Shown: one piece after another, positions 43,175 through 52,016 of the stretch
Layout: every line of letters starts with the position of its first letter
How positions within the stretch are numbered: the stretch's first letter is position 1
Assembly: GCF_031628175.1 (NCBI RefSeq)
Contig: NZ_JAVLVT010000010.1
Location: 62,001 to 126,000 of the forward strand
Source of the DNA: Lipingzhangella_A rawalii
GTDB taxonomy: Bacteria; Actinomycetota; Actinomycetes; Streptosporangiales; Streptosporangiaceae
Direction: 5' to 3'
DNA length: 64,000 nucleotides
Made by a program: the position numbers and the translations under genes
The notes under the pieces: model-generated
Told to the model about the DNA's origin: nothing
The model's database searches: none
What the model saw: only the letters and a program-made list of their open reading frames with translations

Positions 43175-44023
43175 GTGGCGATCGCACTGGATGAACTCGG
43201 CAGCGGCACACTACGGGTCGTCCTCGTGGTTCTCGTTGTGCTTCTGGTCCTACTCGGACTGCTGTACGTGGGGCAGCGCAAGCTCATCTACCTCCCGGGT
43301 GCGGCCGATCCGGGGCCGGCCACAGAGCACGTCGCCGCGGCCACGGAGCTCGTTCTGAACACCGAGGACGGAGTGGCGCTGGGGGCGTGGCTGATCCCCG
43401 CGGATGCTCAGACCGACCGCGGTATGGCGGTGCTGGTGGCCAACGGAAACGCCGGCAGCCGCGCTTCCCGGGCACCGTTCGCCGCCGAACTGCGCGACGC
43501 CGGGTTCACCGTCCTCCTGTTCGATTATCGGGGCTACGGCGGCAACGACGGCAACCCCACCGAAGAGGGGCTCGCCCTGGATGTGCGCGCCGCCCAGGAG
43601 GAGCTGACCGAGGCCGGATTTCCCGCCGAGCGGACGCTCTACTACGGGGAGAGTCTGGGCACCGGGGTGGTGACCGAACTCGCCCTGGAACGTCCCCCCG
43701 CGGGCCTGGTCCTGCGGTCGCCCTATACCGACCTGGCCGCTCTGGGACGCAGTCACTATCCAATCCTTCCGGTCAGGACCCTGCTGTGGGACCGCTACCC
43801 GACGATCGACCGCATCGGCGAGATTCGGGCACCCACGACCGTCATCTATGGCGGGGCGGACTCGATCGTTCCTCCGGAGCAGAGCCGTGAGGTCGCGGCG
43901 GCCGCGGGAAACCTGCACGAGGAACTGGAGATCCCCGGAGCGGACCACAACGACGCCGCAATGTTCACCGGAGCGGAACTCATCGGAGCCGTCGAACGCC
44001 TGGGGGATGCCGCCACCGGGTGA
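43175..44023 (+). CDS. Membrane-anchored alpha/beta hydrolase (BEM46/YfhR-like)
   Basis: 282 residues. One N-terminal helix (about residues 13-31, LRVVLVVLVVLLVLLGLLYV) anchors a hydrolase domain. RKLIYLPG is the family lead-in, the nucleophile is in YYGESLGTGV, the acid in VIYGGADSIVP and the histidine in IPGADHNDAA. Members are serine hydrolases of unknown substrate. It follows fusA2 by 85 bp and may be co-transcribed. GTG 43175 lacks a strong ribosome site. Confidence 0.85.
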   Translation: MAIALDELGSGTLRVVLVVLVVLLVLLGLLYVGQRKLIYLPGAADPGPATEHVAAATELVLNTEDGVALGAWLIPADAQTDRGMAVLVANGNAGSRASRAPFAAELRDAGFTVLLFDYRGYGGNDGNPTEEGLALDVRAAQEELTEAGFPAERTLYYGESLGTGVVTELALERPPAGLVLRSPYTDLAALGRSHYPILPVRTLLWDRYPTIDRIGEIRAPTTVIYGGADSIVPPEQSREVAAAAGNLHEELEIPGADHNDAAMFTGAELIGAVERLGDAATG

Positions 44024-44057
44024 GCACCCCGAGGTCCCCAGTGCCAGGTAACGGGAG

Positions 44058-44225
44058 CTAGGTCCTGTTTCGTGAGCCATTTCGGGCTCGCGTCTCCCAG
44101 GACGACGCGCGCTGCGCCGATGCGCGCACACAGCCAAACCAGGATGCCGTTCGCACATCGGCTTGCGAGACCTCGCCCTGGAGAGCCACTCCCTCATCCG
44201 AAAGCGTTCAAGAAACACTCCCTAG
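44058..44225. mobile_element. 168-bp IS630-type miniature element (MITE-like)
   Basis: The ends are imperfect 28-bp inverted repeats with about 21 matching positions: left CTAGGTCCTGTTTCGTGAG..., right (read inward) CTAGGGAGTGTTTCTTGAA..., both continuing to TTTCGG. Each end sits on CTAG, the preferred IS630-family target, with the TA duplicated. There is no transposase inside. The right border supplies the TAG stop of the adjacent M48 peptidase gene. Confidence 0.6.
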
Positions 44226-45028
44226 AGGATGCGTCCCGGCCGGTCGCGGTCTGCCAGTGCGGCGAACCTCCAGGTGTTGACCGGATGGGACGACAACAGG
44301 TTCACCAGCCACACGAAGAAGTCACGCTCGGTGGTGGCTCGCGCCGCGACGGCAGCGAAATCAACCTGGGGGTAGAGATATTTTCCGCAGGTAAGAATGC
44401 GCAGCCCCTGCATCCCATGCGGACAGTAGGCGTGGGCGTGATTGTCGGCGGTGTACTCCTGGGCCCGGCTCAGGCTCGATCCCACACCGGGAATGAGAGT
44501 GGCAACCGAGATGCCGACCTGCCTCCAGTAGGAGGCGTGCCCCGCCGCGATGTGCCCCACCTCGTGGCCGATCACGAACCGGAGCGCTTCTGGGTCGGCG
44601 AGCCGACCACCCACCTCGAACAGGTCACTGTGGATCGCAACGTAGCGGCGAAACCCGTGTCCCGAGGCGAACGCGTTGATGACACCGTTGCCGAGGACCA
44701 CGTAGGCGTCGGGTACCCGCGGTAGGCCGAAGTGGTGTGCGGCCTGGCGCACCATGGCATGGGCCTCGGGAAACTGGTCCGGGGTGATCCGCACGCCGTT
44801 CGCCCGCTGTCGGGCGTAGAGCTGGCCACGGGTGAACAGGACGAGCAGGGGTAGTCCCAACAGGAACACGGACTGGCCTGCCTCCCCCGTCTGGGCACGA
44901 TTCACCACGCCAAGCAGGGTGAGCAGGGTGACCGCGATACACACGGCCAGCAGCGTGTTCTCCCGCGGGTGCCGCAACGCCCGGCGGGTTCGACGCCGCG
45001 ACCACCACACCAAGGCCATGGGCGCCAT
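44222..45028 (-). CDS. M48 family zinc metallopeptidase
   Basis: 268 residues with two N-terminal helices (about residues 25-65), the zinc motif FVIGHEVGHIAAGH (HExxH), and the third ligand in SRAQEYTADNHA (ExxxD type). It resembles HtpX-like membrane peptidases. ATG 45028 or 45019 are both possible. The stop codon TAG lies in the CTAG end of the miniature element, so the last residues may have been cut short by its insertion. Confidence 0.85.
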   Translation of the reverse strand: MAPMALVWWSRRRTRRALRHPRENTLLAVCIAVTLLTLLGVVNRAQTGEAGQSVFLLGLPLLVLFTRGQLYARQRANGVRITPDQFPEAHAMVRQAAHHFGLPRVPDAYVVLGNGVINAFASGHGFRRYVAIHSDLFEVGGRLADPEALRFVIGHEVGHIAAGHASYWRQVGISVATLIPGVGSSLSRAQEYTADNHAHAYCPHGMQGLRILTCGKYLYPQVDFAAVAARATTERDFFVWLVNLLSSHPVNTWRFAALADRDRPGRIL

Positions 45029-45106
45029 TCTGCGCGGCCGTCCCCGGCGGCAGCTACCAGGCACGCAGGCACCGCGGAAACCCGCCGTCGGGCTGGGTCG
45101 TCCGGG

Positions 45107-46753
45107 TTACAGCTGGTAGGGCGGATCCTCGCCGGAGTCCGGGGGTGGCGCGGCGACCGGTGCACCCTCGGGCGGTGGCAATGGTGTGCTGGGTCCGGTC
45201 GGGGGCTGGGTGGGTGCTACCGGCGCTGCCCCGTTCTCTCCGGGCTCGTCGGCTGGGACTTCCGGCGCGTAGGCGTCTCCGGTCCCGTCGGTGCCATCGG
45301 TCCCATCGTCGAGCAGGGCGTTCATATCCGCTGCCTGGGTGGACGCCGGGTCCGGCACCACCGGCTGTCCACCGGGCGGGGTGGCCGGCTGGACGGGTTC
45401 CGCTGCGGATGCCCGGGCGGACGCCTGGGATGCGGTGGATTCGCCGCTGGCCGGGTCCAGGTAGGTGGTGGCGGCGACCGTCAATGCCGCGATGCCGGTA
45501 CGCAGGGTTGGCTCGCGGTCCGGCGCGAAGAGCGGTGAGTGATTGCTGGGCACGTGGCGCAGCTTCTCGGCCGGGGTGTCCCCGGGTGCCTGTTCCCAGA
45601 CGTCATGCGGGGTGGCGCCGATGAACCAGAACACCGCGGGGATCGGCTCCGGATCGTCCGGCAGTGCCAGCTGCGGAAAGTCCTCGCTTCCGGTCAGCGG
45701 GTCCGGCAGGTCGAGTACGTGCGCGGTTCCGAAGTAGGCCCGGTGTGCGGTGGCAACACCGACGGTGGCATCCGGCTCGTTGTGTGTGGTCACTGTCCCC
45801 TCGTCCCGCCGGATCTCGGGCTCGCGGGGAGCCCCCGCGGTTCGGGCCTCCCCCCGGATCACACGTTCGATGGCGGCGTCCACCTGCGCGGCCACCGTGG
45901 TGTCGAAAGCGCGGACCGAAATCTCGAGGTTCGCCTCGTCCGGAATGATGTTGGGGCGGCTTCCGGCCTGGAGGACACCCACGGTCACCACCGCCATCTC
46001 GGTGGGACTGACCTCGCGCGCGACGATGCCCTGGAGCCGAGTGACGATATTGGCAGCAAGCACAACGGGGTCAACCGTCGTGTGTGGTGCGGAACCGTGC
46101 CCACCGCTCCCGAAGATCCGTACCCGCAGCACGGAGCTGGCCCCGAGGATCACCCCGGCCCGGTGCGCGATCATCCCGGCCGGTTGGGGACCGACGTGTT
46201 GACCCAGCACAATGTCGGGTCGACCGACCCTGTCGTACAAACCATCCCGCAGCATGGCCTGCGCGCCGTCGAGGGTCTCCTCGGCGGGCTGGGCCACGAC
46301 CACCAGGGTCCCCCGCCAGTGCTCGCGCGCCTCGGCGAGCAGGTCCGCCGCGCCCAGCATCGAGGCCACGTGCGCATCGTGCCCGCAGGCGTGCATCACC
46401 GGCACCTCGGCGCCGTTGTCGTCGACGCCACGGGCCGCGCTCGCGTAGGGAAGCCCCGTGTTCTCCTCGACCGGAAGCGCGTCCATGTCCGCGCGTACCA
46501 GCACGCTCGGTCCGGGACCGTTACGCAGCACACCCACCACTCCGGTGCCGCCGATTCGCTGGTGCACCTCGTAGCCGGACCTGGCCAGCCATTCGGCGAC
46601 GGCACCGGCGGTCCGGTGCTCGGCGTGGGACAGTTCGGGGTTACGGTGCAGATCGACGTAGAGCCCCTCGACGAGCGGGAACACGTCGTCGATCCCGCGG
46701 AGTACCGTTGCGGCGAGCTGCGCGGCTCGCTCGGCCTGGGCGACCTCTGGCAC
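45107..46753 (-). CDS. M20 family amidohydrolase with proline-rich tail
   Basis: 548 residues. The M20D peptidase part (about residues 20-430) has PVMHACGHDAHVAS (Cys123, His125 metal site), the AQPAEETLDGA acidic pair, and a dimerisation domain with FGSGGHGSAPHTTVDP. It would hydrolyse amide bonds of N-acyl amino acids or similar. Beyond about residue 435 it continues as a Pro/Ala/Ser/Glu-rich, probably disordered tail of about 110 residues that family members normally lack. GTG 46753 starts it. Confidence 0.88.
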   Translation of the reverse strand: MPEVAQAERAAQLAATVLRGIDDVFPLVEGLYVDLHRNPELSHAEHRTAGAVAEWLARSGYEVHQRIGGTGVVGVLRNGPGPSVLVRADMDALPVEENTGLPYASAARGVDDNGAEVPVMHACGHDAHVASMLGAADLLAEAREHWRGTLVVVAQPAEETLDGAQAMLRDGLYDRVGRPDIVLGQHVGPQPAGMIAHRAGVILGASSVLRVRIFGSGGHGSAPHTTVDPVVLAANIVTRLQGIVAREVSPTEMAVVTVGVLQAGSRPNIIPDEANLEISVRAFDTTVAAQVDAAIERVIRGEARTAGAPREPEIRRDEGTVTTHNEPDATVGVATAHRAYFGTAHVLDLPDPLTGSEDFPQLALPDDPEPIPAVFWFIGATPHDVWEQAPGDTPAEKLRHVPSNHSPLFAPDREPTLRTGIAALTVAATTYLDPASGESTASQASARASAAEPVQPATPPGGQPVVPDPASTQAADMNALLDDGTDGTDGTGDAYAPEVPADEPGENGAAPVAPTQPPTGPSTPLPPPEGAPVAAPPPDSGEDPPYQL

Positions 46754-46999
46754 CGGATTCCACCGCCTTCGTCAGCTCCCCTGGTCGTGTGCCTGGTCAC
46801 ATCGACGCGCACGGGCGATCGGTCTCGATTCTCCCGGCACCCTGCAATGGATCGCAAACGGGGTGCGGACAACTCCACTACCAGCTTCCCCGCCGAAGCA
46901 TCCCACGCGTTGCCGTATCGTGATGATCTTGTAGGCTGTCGCTCAGTTTTTACTCAGGAACACGTGCTAACAGCGCGCACGTCGTGTGGAGGTTCTTCC

Positions 47000-48082
47000 G
47001 TGCCCGTGTCCCCATCGGCTGTGGCGCCCCCGGTTGCCGGCTCCGCTCCACCCGAGACCGTCCGGAAACCGGAACGCCCCGCATCCGCCTCCGGGCCGGT
47101 GCGAGATGCCCACCTGGACAACGCGAAGTTCGTGCTGATCGTCCTCGTGTTCGTGGGACACGCCATCTCCCCCGCGCGCGACACACTTCTGGCCGAGGCC
47201 GTCTACTTCTGGATCTACCTGTTCCACATGCCGGCCTTCGTGCTGATCTGCGGCTACGTGTCGGCGTCGTTCGATGGCTCCGCCCGTCGCGTGGACCGCC
47301 TGATCACCACGGTGCTGGCGCCGTACCTGATCTTCTGGGGAGTCTACGTCGCTGAGGCCCACGTCGCCGGACGCGGCTATCCGGAATCGCCGGTCGACCC
47401 GATCTGGCTCACCTGGTTCCTGGTGGCCCTGTTCGTCTGGCGGATCAGCGTACCGTTCTGGAAGCGGATCCGCTGGCCACTCGCCGTCGCGGTGGCCGTG
47501 TCCCTCGCAGCCGCCACGGTGAGCACCGGTGATGCACTGGGGATCTCCCGGATCCTGAGCCTGTTGCCCTTCTTTGTCCTGGGGCTGTGTCTCCAGCCCG
47601 GGCACCTGGAGTGGCTGCACCAACGCTGGGTGCAGGTGCTGGCCGTGCTGGTCCTCCTGGGCACAATGGTGGCCGCCGTTCCGTTGGCCAGTGAGCTGAG
47701 CACCGAGTGGGTGTTCTGGCGCGCCAGCCTGGCCGACCGGGAGGTCGACCTCCTTCCGTTGGGGATGGCCGCGCGTACCGGGTTCTTGGTCCTCGCGGGG
47801 GTACTGACCATGGCGTTCCTCGCGGTGATACCGCGAGCACAGACCTGGTTCACGCAGCTCGGTGCCTACACGATGTTCGTCTACCTGTTGCACGGCCTAC
47901 CGATCCGTATCGCCGAGCAGTTGGGCTGGTACGAGGCCGTGGACGGCTACGCGGGGCTGGCGGCGAACACCGTCTCGGCCGTGGTCCTGTCCTTCGTGCT
48001 GTGCACACCCTGGGTCCGGCGGGCCACCGGATGGCTGGTCGAGCCCCACGCCACGTGGCTTCATCGGCGTTCGGGAACCTGA
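47000..48082 (+). CDS. Membrane acyltransferase (acyltransferase-3 / COG3594-like)
   Basis: 360 residues. After a Pro/Ala-rich N-terminus of about 35 residues comes DAHLDNAKFVLIVLVFVGHA, the catalytic-His lead of the acyltransferase-3 superfamily, then about ten helices. It most resembles the fucose-4-O-acetylase/NodX-like branch, which adds acyl groups to cell-surface sugars. GTG 47000 has GGAGG 7 nt upstream; the frame runs open much further back but only antisense to the amidohydrolase gene. Confidence 0.85.
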   Translation: MPVSPSAVAPPVAGSAPPETVRKPERPASASGPVRDAHLDNAKFVLIVLVFVGHAISPARDTLLAEAVYFWIYLFHMPAFVLICGYVSASFDGSARRVDRLITTVLAPYLIFWGVYVAEAHVAGRGYPESPVDPIWLTWFLVALFVWRISVPFWKRIRWPLAVAVAVSLAAATVSTGDALGISRILSLLPFFVLGLCLQPGHLEWLHQRWVQVLAVLVLLGTMVAAVPLASELSTEWVFWRASLADREVDLLPLGMAARTGFLVLAGVLTMAFLAVIPRAQTWFTQLGAYTMFVYLLHGLPIRIAEQLGWYEAVDGYAGLAANTVSAVVLSFVLCTPWVRRATGWLVEPHATWLHRRSGT

Positions 48083-48177
48083 TGTCCGGATCGGCCAGCT
48101 GGACCCGCGGAACGGGCCAGGACGTCCCGGACCGAGCGCGGTGACTGGCGGCCAGCCGCAGGACTCGGGCCACGGGC

Positions 48178-49116
48178 TCAGGGACGACTCTCACGGGGCT
48201 CCGCGGAACGTGCCCGGATGTGCGCCCACAGTCGATACACGACCACGAACTCGAACAGGAGCAGGCAGGCACACGCAGCGGCCACGATGACAGCGATGGT
48301 GTTCGGCAGCCCGAACAGCCACAACAGCGCCGACGCCGGCGCGAGCACGCACACGGTCATCTCGAACTCGATACCACTGAACAGGTGGGGACGCACGCGG
48401 TGGCGGGCCAGGGCCGCCCGCAGCCGATCCTCGGTAGGCAGGGGGCTGGATTCCGGACCCGGAACCGACCCGTCGGCGCCGGTCCCACCGCCGTCCGTGG
48501 GCGGCGCGGATGGCCCGTCCCTGGACGGCTCCGGGATGGCGTCGGCTCCGGTCTGCGTCGCGGCCCCGAGCGCATCGTTCGGGTGCTGAGGACGCGCCGG
48601 CGACTCGCCTGGAGACCGACACCTGCGGTGGAGCACGCGCCGGGTCGTGTCCACCTGAGCGGCGTTCAGGTAGCGCATCAGGTCCAGGAAGACGACCGGT
48701 GGCGCGAGGAGCAGGTAGAGCACGTCCCCGGTGGCCAGCCACTGCCCGGCGAGGAGCGCGCTCATACAGGCGAAGAACCGGACCCGGTCCAGGATGAAGT
48801 CGACCCAGACCCCGAACACCGTTCCCGTTCCCGTCAGCCGCGCGAGTTTCCCGTCCACACAGTCCAGTACGAAGCTGAGATGGAACAACAGCGCACCGGC
48901 AAACAGCCAGGGCCAACTTCCCAGCACCAGGCAGGCGGCCGAGCCCGCCCCCAGTACCGCGGCGCCGAAGGTCACCTGGTTCGGGGTGAGGGCGGTGTGG
49001 TTCGCGGCCCACACGACAAGCCGTCCGGCGAGGGGATCGACGAGAAACACCGTCCACCACGAGTCCCGAGACTTGTAGGTGCGCTCGCGGACCTCGGCGA
49101 GGGTGTGCTTCGCCAT
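48178..49116 (-). CDS. CDP-alcohol phosphatidyltransferase family protein
   Basis: 312 residues. The full family motif is present: Asp85, Asp88-Gly89, Ala92-Arg93, Gly102, Asp106 and Asp110 (DCVDGKLARLTG...FGVWVDFILD). Hydrophobic helices surround it, and a hydrophilic, Pro/Asp-rich insert of about 100 residues (about 165-255) splits it from the last two helices. Members transfer a phosphoalcohol from a CDP-linked donor, to make phospholipids or inositol/sugar-phosphate compounds. The substrate is not clear. ATG 49116 fits the alignment. Confidence 0.87.
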   Translation of the reverse strand: MAKHTLAEVRERTYKSRDSWWTVFLVDPLAGRLVVWAANHTALTPNQVTFGAAVLGAGSAACLVLGSWPWLFAGALLFHLSFVLDCVDGKLARLTGTGTVFGVWVDFILDRVRFFACMSALLAGQWLATGDVLYLLLAPPVVFLDLMRYLNAAQVDTTRRVLHRRCRSPGESPARPQHPNDALGAATQTGADAIPEPSRDGPSAPPTDGGGTGADGSVPGPESSPLPTEDRLRAALARHRVRPHLFSGIEFEMTVCVLAPASALLWLFGLPNTIAVIVAAACACLLLFEFVVVYRLWAHIRARSAEPRESRP

Positions 49117-49328
49117 CGCTGCTGGGTCACCTCCGTCCGGACCAGCCACCTGACCCTGGCTGTCGCATCTGCCCGCCCAGGGTCTCGACGAACCATCGGT
49201 ATGCCCGTTCGCGGGCCGGATTGCACTCCGGGCGAAGCGGGGTGATCCGCACTGTGGACCCGATCCCGCATAATTGAGACGGGTGCCTGTGGTCCGGCAC
49301 TCGTGGTCGGCACCAGTCGAGGTGAGAC

Positions 49329-50768
49329 GTGCAGTTTCTCAACGGTCAGGTCCCCGAGCAGGATCTGACCTACAGCGATGTGTTCATGGTTCCGCGTCGT
49401 TCCGCGGTGGGCTCCCGTCTGGACGTCGATCTCGCGTCCCATGACGGGACGGGTACCACCGTGCCGATCGTGGCGGCCAACATGACCGCGGTGGCCGGCC
49501 GCCGCATGGCGGAAACCATTGCTCGGCGCGGCGGCATTGCCGTACTGCCCCAGGACATTCCCCTGGATGTCGTCGCCGAGGTGGTGAGCTGGGTCAAGGA
49601 CCGCCATCTGGTCCACGACACCCCGATCACCCTCGCCCCGCACGGCACGGTCGGCGAGGCACTCAACCTCCTGCCCAAACGGGCGCACAACGCGGTGATC
49701 GTCGTCGACGAGGAACGTCGTCCCGTCGGGGTGGTTACGGACGCCGACTGTGGTGGGGTGGATCGATTTACCCAGGTGCACGAGGTCATGTCACGTGACC
49801 TCCTCACCATCCCGGCCGGCACCGACCCCACCGAGGCCTTCAACACCCTGCACGACTTTCGGCACCGGCTGGCCCCGGTCATCGACGACAGCGGGGCACT
49901 CGTGGGGGTGCTGACTCGGACCGGTGCACTGCGGGCCACCCTGTACGAGCCTGCCGTGGACCAGAACCGACAGCTCCGGATCGCCGCCGCCGTCGGGGTG
50001 AACGGCGACGTGGCGGGCAAGGCGGCCCGGCTCCTGGAGGCCGGCGTGGACACGCTGGTCCTCGACACCGCGCACGGCCATCAGGAAAAGATGATCACCG
50101 CACTCCAGAAGGTGCGGGCCCTGGACCCCCAGGTGCCCGTGGTGGCGGGCAATATCGTCACCGCCGAGGGAGTTCGCGATCTGGTTGCGGCCGGAGCGGA
50201 CATCGTCAAGGTCGGCGTGGGGCCGGGCGCGATGTGCACCACCCGCATGATGACGGGTGTGGGGCGTCCCCAGTTCTCCGCGGTGCTGGAGTGTGCCACC
50301 CAGGCGCGGGAGTTGGGCACCTCGGTCTGGGCCGACGGAGGGGTCCGGCATCCGCGGGACGTCGCGCTGGCGTTGGCTGCCGGGGCGAGTAACGTCATGG
50401 TCGGGTCCTGGTTCGCGGGGACCTACGAGTCCCCGGGCGACGTCGTGCGGGATGCCGAGGGGCGTATGTACAAGGAAAGCTTCGGTATGGCCTCGGCCCG
50501 GGCCGTGCGGTTGCGCACGGCCGAGGACTCACCGTTCGACCGGGCTCGTAAGGCCCTGTTCGAGGAGGGGATCTCCTCCGGCCGGATGTACCTCGATCCG
50601 CAGCGCCCCAGTGTTGAGGACCTACTGGACGAGATCATCGCCGGTGTGCGCAGTTCGCTGACCTATGCCGGGGCAGGCACTCTCGCGGAGTTCGCCGAGC
50701 GCGCCACCGTGGGGGTGCAGAGCGCGGCGGGCTACAGCGAGGGCATGCCAACTCCCACCAGCTGGTAG
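49329..50768 (+). CDS. guaB1: GuaB1: IMPDH/GMP reductase family enzyme
   Basis: 479 residues. A TIM barrel is interrupted by two CBS domains (about residues 95-205). The catalytic loop is KVGVGPGAMCTTRMMTGVG with the active cysteine, and the C-terminal flap holds YKESFGMASARAV. This is the actinobacterial GuaB1 group rather than the main GuaB2. GuaB1 was shown in mycobacteria to act as a GMP reductase, so purine salvage from GMP to IMP is likely here. GTG 49329 follows GAGG by about 6 nt. Confidence 0.9.
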   Translation: MQFLNGQVPEQDLTYSDVFMVPRRSAVGSRLDVDLASHDGTGTTVPIVAANMTAVAGRRMAETIARRGGIAVLPQDIPLDVVAEVVSWVKDRHLVHDTPITLAPHGTVGEALNLLPKRAHNAVIVVDEERRPVGVVTDADCGGVDRFTQVHEVMSRDLLTIPAGTDPTEAFNTLHDFRHRLAPVIDDSGALVGVLTRTGALRATLYEPAVDQNRQLRIAAAVGVNGDVAGKAARLLEAGVDTLVLDTAHGHQEKMITALQKVRALDPQVPVVAGNIVTAEGVRDLVAAGADIVKVGVGPGAMCTTRMMTGVGRPQFSAVLECATQARELGTSVWADGGVRHPRDVALALAAGASNVMVGSWFAGTYESPGDVVRDAEGRMYKESFGMASARAVRLRTAEDSPFDRARKALFEEGISSGRMYLDPQRPSVEDLLDEIIAGVRSSLTYAGAGTLAEFAERATVGVQSAAGYSEGMPTPTSW

Positions 50769-50825
50769 CCACTCCGCCGCGCCAGAGCCCCCTCCGGTTG
50801 CGGGGCGCGGTCCCACATGACGGCC

Positions 50826-50856
50826 GGCCCCGGGGGACACGGATACCCCCGGGGCC
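50826..50856 (+). terminator. Terminator after guaB1
   Basis: Perfect 11-bp stem GGCCCCGGGGG / CCCCCGGGGCC with a 9-nt loop, 57 nt downstream of the stop. Confidence 0.8.
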
Positions 50857-51130
50857 GAGTCACCGGGCGTATGCACCACCAGTACCCCGGTTTTCCGACG
50901 ATCGCTGGACCGCTGCCTGGGCAGACCAGGGCGACGCTGAATCGCGGGCGGCACCGGTGCCGTGCCCCCCATGTGCACCTCGCTGGGCTGGCTGGCTTCA
51001 TCCGGTACCTCGGTGACCAGCCGAGTCAGTTCCGTACCGGGTTCAGGTATGGAATCCGTTCGGTCACGCGCGTCTCGTTGTGGCCAAGAACACCCTTCCA
51101 CAACCCTGAGGTTGGCTCGTCAGACCAACT

Positions 51131-51174
51131 TTTTGCACTGACTAGTCAGTTTAAACTGACTAGTCAGTGCAAAA
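51131..51174. promoter_or_regulatory. Tandem TetR-type operator, 44-bp perfect palindrome
   Basis: Two copies of the self-complementary 14-mer ACTGACTAGTCAGT (51137-51150 and 51155-51168), 18 bp apart start-to-start. TTTTGC on the left and GCAAAA on the right make the whole 44 bp a perfect palindrome. It lies 27-70 bp before the pseudo-ABC gene. The 54215-54796 TetR protein in the same cluster is the likely binder (autoregulation). The rest of the gap 50769-51200 holds no gene. Confidence 0.8.
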
Positions 51175-51200
51175 GTAGGCGAGAGGAAGGCGGAGCTTTC

Positions 51201-52016
51201 ATGCGCCGAGCGACCGGAGCCCGCGTCGAAGCGGAGGGCCTGGCCCTGCGGACCGGACACGGCTGGGTGTACTCGAACGTGGACTGTGCCGCGACCCCGG
51301 GCTCACTCACCGCCTTCGTCGCAGACGGCGGCGGCGGACGCACCGCCTTGCTGTTAACCCTCTCCGGACGGATGCGCCCCAGCGACGGGAGCCTGCACGT
51401 CGACGGGCACGACTGCTACCGCACCGCCCGCGCGGGCCGGCAGGTCCGACGTATCTGCGCACTGGGCCTGAGCGCCGGCGTGAACGACCTGGACGAACGC
51501 ATCCGTGTGCGCGAACACCTCAACGAACGTATACACCTTCGCCTGCGGGCACCCCGACGGGAGGTACGGGACCAGGCACTCACCGCCGCCGGGCTGACCA
51601 GCGCCGACACGCACCGACTCACTGGCGAACTGTCGCTGCTGGAGCAACGCCGGCTCGGCCTCGCGCTGGCCCTCATCGAGGAGCCGCGCCTGGTTCTGGT
51701 GGACGATGTGGACCGCGGACTCTGCCCCGAAACCCGGGCCGCCCTCTGGTCCACCCTGGGGGAGCTCGCGGACCGGGGACTGACCCTGATCGCGACCTGC
51801 GCCGACGCTGAGGCGGCCCGAACTGAGGCGGGAGCGAGCACGCTCCCCCTCCACCAGGGCCCCATCGAGGACACCGACAAGACCGGTAAAACACACGCCA
51901 CCTCAGGACGCACCAGCAGTGGCGGCAAGCGGCTGCGGCAAGCGGCCGCCACCGGCCGAACCTCACTGCGCGACCTTCTGGACCGCGCCACCGGACGTGG
52001 AAAGGAGGAACAGTGA
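51201..52016 (+). CDS. Degenerate ABC-transporter ATPase domain protein
   Basis: 271 residues with the order of an ABC ATPase but altered motifs. Walker A is VADGGGGRTALL with Arg47 for the usual Lys; the signature is GELSLLEQRR instead of LSGGQ; Walker B is RLVLVDDVDRGL with Asp169 for the catalytic Glu; the switch histidine is Cys (IATCADAEA). The C-terminal 60 residues are basic. It is probably weak or inactive in ATP hydrolysis and may act as a regulatory partner of the YhgE protein. ATG 51201 has GGAG 5 nt upstream. Codon 52 is TTA. Confidence 0.78.
   Translation: MRRATGARVEAEGLALRTGHGWVYSNVDCAATPGSLTAFVADGGGGRTALLLTLSGRMRPSDGSLHVDGHDCYRTARAGRQVRRICALGLSAGVNDLDERIRVREHLNERIHLRLRAPRREVRDQALTAAGLTSADTHRLTGELSLLEQRRLGLALALIEEPRLVLVDDVDRGLCPETRAALWSTLGELADRGLTLIATCADAEAARTEAGASTLPLHQGPIEDTDKTGKTHATSGRTSSGGKRLRQAAATGRTSLRDLLDRATGRGKEEQ

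Noticed and set aside
45539..46999. 5' extension of the acyltransferase frame
   Set aside because: It is antisense to the M20 gene; a good GGAGG site and family N-terminus place the real start at 47000.
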